A DNA stretch of 64,000 bases from Glandiceps talaboti (lineage: Eukaryota; Hemichordata; Enteropneusta; Spengelidae). The stretch spans positions 2,033,501 to 2,097,500 of the forward strand of contig NC_135550.1 in assembly GCF_964340395.1 (NCBI RefSeq), in the 5' to 3' direction. The notes beneath the pieces were generated by a model. The model was given only the letters and a program-made list of their open reading frames with translations. It searched no databases and had not been told where the DNA came from. The position numbers and the translations under genes were made by a program. This document shows, piece by piece, positions 32,275 through 64,000 of this stretch (the first letter of the stretch is position 1; every line of letters starts with the position of its first letter).

Positions 32275-33530
32275 ATAAACTTACAGCCCTTTAACTTGAG
32301 ATACAGCCTAATTACTGAAAATCAATAATTTTTGCAATTTACTCATTAAAGGCTTTAGGGGATGTATGTGATTTCTCATGGTTGATGTATTGTGCCAATG
32401 TATATGGATTTTGAAGCATATATTCCAAAAATATAGCTTTGTTAAAAGTAAAGGCTATGTCAGGAAATTTCATGTGTGCACTGTTATGGTTGACAGATAT
32501 ACCAAATTATATGAAATTTGAAGTTTGCATTCTTAAAAGCATGACTGCCTGTGCCTGGCACCCTATTTTGCATATGACTGACTATATTTTGGGTTGGAGA
32601 ACTTGTGGTGACTCACTAGCACAAGTAATCACCAAAATATAATATAAACATTCCCTAGCTGGGTTGTTCACACATGCAAATTTTAATAATCCTGAGTGAC
32701 ACACAATCTAAACAGCTGTTTGCAGGAGACCTTGTCTTATTTTGAAAGGTTTTTACATTCTTTGAAACAAACAGATTGATTTTCAACTACTTTGTGTATC
32801 AAGTTATCATCCTACGACATTCATAAGCAATTTGTACATGATACATGACCTGTGTGTTTCTCGGAGCACAGAAAAAATACTGAAAACAAGACCCAGAAGC
32901 TAGTGCTCTGTACAGCAGTCTGAATTTCCCGCATTTGCATAGATTAGCCATAATCCTCTTTGTATAGGGCAGTTCTGTGTTTGATATTAACTGTGCAAAT
33001 TATTCATTAAAATTGTAAGCTATATATCAAACTTTATAGGACATGTGTGCTTTGTTATGGTTAATGTATGTACTAAATTATATTGAAACTGAAGTATGTA
33101 TTCTGGAGATATACTCTAATTACTGAAAATCATTAATTATGCAAATTATTCATTAAAACTGTAAGCTACATCAAGAAACTTTGTAGGACATACATGTACC
33201 AAACTATATTGAATCTAAACTATGGGTTCCAAAGATACAGCCTAATTACTAAAAAAACACATTAATTATGCAAATGCTAATTAATGCTCATAGGATGTTT
33301 ACCAAAATCTAATCAGTTCGTCATTACCATATTGAAGATGTGTGGTAAGTTTGATTAGAATTGATAGAATTGATGCAGTAGGTTTTGAGATATCGTGTCC
33401 ACAGAAGACATACATGCACATGCATGCACACAAACACACACACACACACACACATATCCCGGGACATACATACATACATACATACATACATACATACATA
33501 CATACATACATACATACATACATACATAAC

Positions 33531-34199
33531 AACCTCCCCTTTCTATTAATATGAAATCTTCAATTTACTACTTCGCCCTCAGTGTTCAATTTTAAATCCT
33601 GTAGCTACGTTTCTTTAGTTAATAAGTTTCTCCATCGACCCAATGGTTTCTTCCATGTTCTCTGTACAACTATGTCTATTGTCCATTTTCCCGCCTGAGA
33701 GTGTCGGCTATTTACCTTTCTGGTCACCTCCACTTTTCATGAAACTTTGAAAGAACAAAGGCCATCGCTGGTGTTATAGGTTATAGTGAACACCCCTACC
33801 TACTTTGCATAAACCCTAGGCCCTTTGACAACTAAACACGTCATATCAACACGTACGGAACCGAAGCTAGTAGTACTAGTGTTCCCACGCGTCTTGGTAT
33901 AGTGGCAACTGATAACGATAAGTGATTGGCCCAGACAACTACACCACATGCAGTGTGTGTGACCAGCCCAATCAATGTACACGTTAACCGTACAGTCCAC
34001 GGAAAATTATCTTGGTGTTCTCTATGAAGTTGGAAAAGACACTCGTAAGGATACCATCTATCGATCTGTATAGGATCAATATCGTGTGCTGTAAGCTGTT
34101 ACTAGTTTTTAACCGGGTGGTTTCGGAAGACTGACACAGTTCGATCGAAAGACTGGAACAAGTTCGAGACTAGACTCGACCTAGGACCTGCGAGCCGAA
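33531..34199 (+). promoter_or_regulatory. Probable 5' flank of the Ig-domain gene
   Basis: The 670 bases before the first ATG are more GC-balanced than the rest and free of repeats. A CCAAT box lies in AGCCCAATCAATG near 33965. I see no clear TATA box or initiator, so the promoter assignment is positional only. Confidence 0.35.

Positions 34200-64000
<29,801 letters not shown>

Larger units (their letters stand above)
30541..33530. repeat. Composite inverted repeat with microsatellite ends
   Basis: It starts with (TG)n at 30541-30600 and ends with (CA)n at 33434-33454 plus (CATA)n at 33467-33528. The left arm has two tandem diverged copies of about 340 bp (30622-30955 and 30963-31300), each with GGGTAGTGGCAAGAACTGAT and TTAGGTTTTGGTAAA. 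The right arm (33250-33340) carries the reverse complement of that text, and 32300-33240 holds several degenerate units with CTAATTACTGAAAATCA. Unrelated segments sit between. No coding. Confidence 0.65.

Overview
This window is intron-rich eukaryotic nuclear DNA, most likely from a marine invertebrate animal. It has GT-AG introns of hundreds to about 26,000 bases, a high AT content, many minisatellite arrays, and relics of LINE, DIRS-like, Penelope-like and TIR DNA transposons. No bacterial operon, CRISPR array, tRNA or rRNA is visible. I cannot fix the species from sequence alone.

Two host genes can be read, both on the + strand. Gene A (3824-23146) is the 3' part of a ZFYVE19/ANCHR-like abscission-checkpoint gene. 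Six exons splice in consistent phase into 252 codons plus a stop, with two MIM-like helices, a coiled coil and a C-terminal B-box-like zinc finger; the N-terminal FYVE exons should lie left of position 1. Gene B starts at 34200 with a signal-peptide exon. An Ig-domain exon follows at 37857-38052, and a third exon appears to start at 63986, 15 bases before the window ends. Its second intron is therefore about 25.9 kb.

Layout: 1-3800 upstream intron sequence with a dispersed repeat, copy 'a' of a repeat family I call R1, and an antisense LINE scrap. 3936-13795 is an intron with an AT-rich array, a decayed L1/Tx1-type LINE, a pure CT/CCCT tract and a 33-bp minisatellite that runs up to the next exon. 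14084-18929 is an intron holding an R1 copy split by a DIRS-like relic, plus a 2-kb TIR-like repeat. 18930-23146 holds the last exons, a 25-bp array and a Penelope-like relic. 23147-34199 is intergenic: two R1 copies (one split by a 1,002-bp TA-target MITE), a 50-bp array, and a large inverted composite repeat. 34273-37856 is gene B intron 1, with a 522-bp TIR element carrying a 9-bp target duplication. 38053-63985 is gene B intron 2: a 3-kb 34-bp array, a long-TIR element, a 45-bp array, an R1 copy split by a hAT-like element, a 43-bp array, a CR1/L2-type LINE 3' end, several small arrays, two more hAT-like elements and a 37-bp array that ends at the next exon.

The strongest structural themes are nested insertions with readable target sites, tandem arrays ending within tens of bases of splice sites, and R1 copies that all lie in one orientation. 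No new biochemical system is claimed. Several repeat families have no name I recognise.
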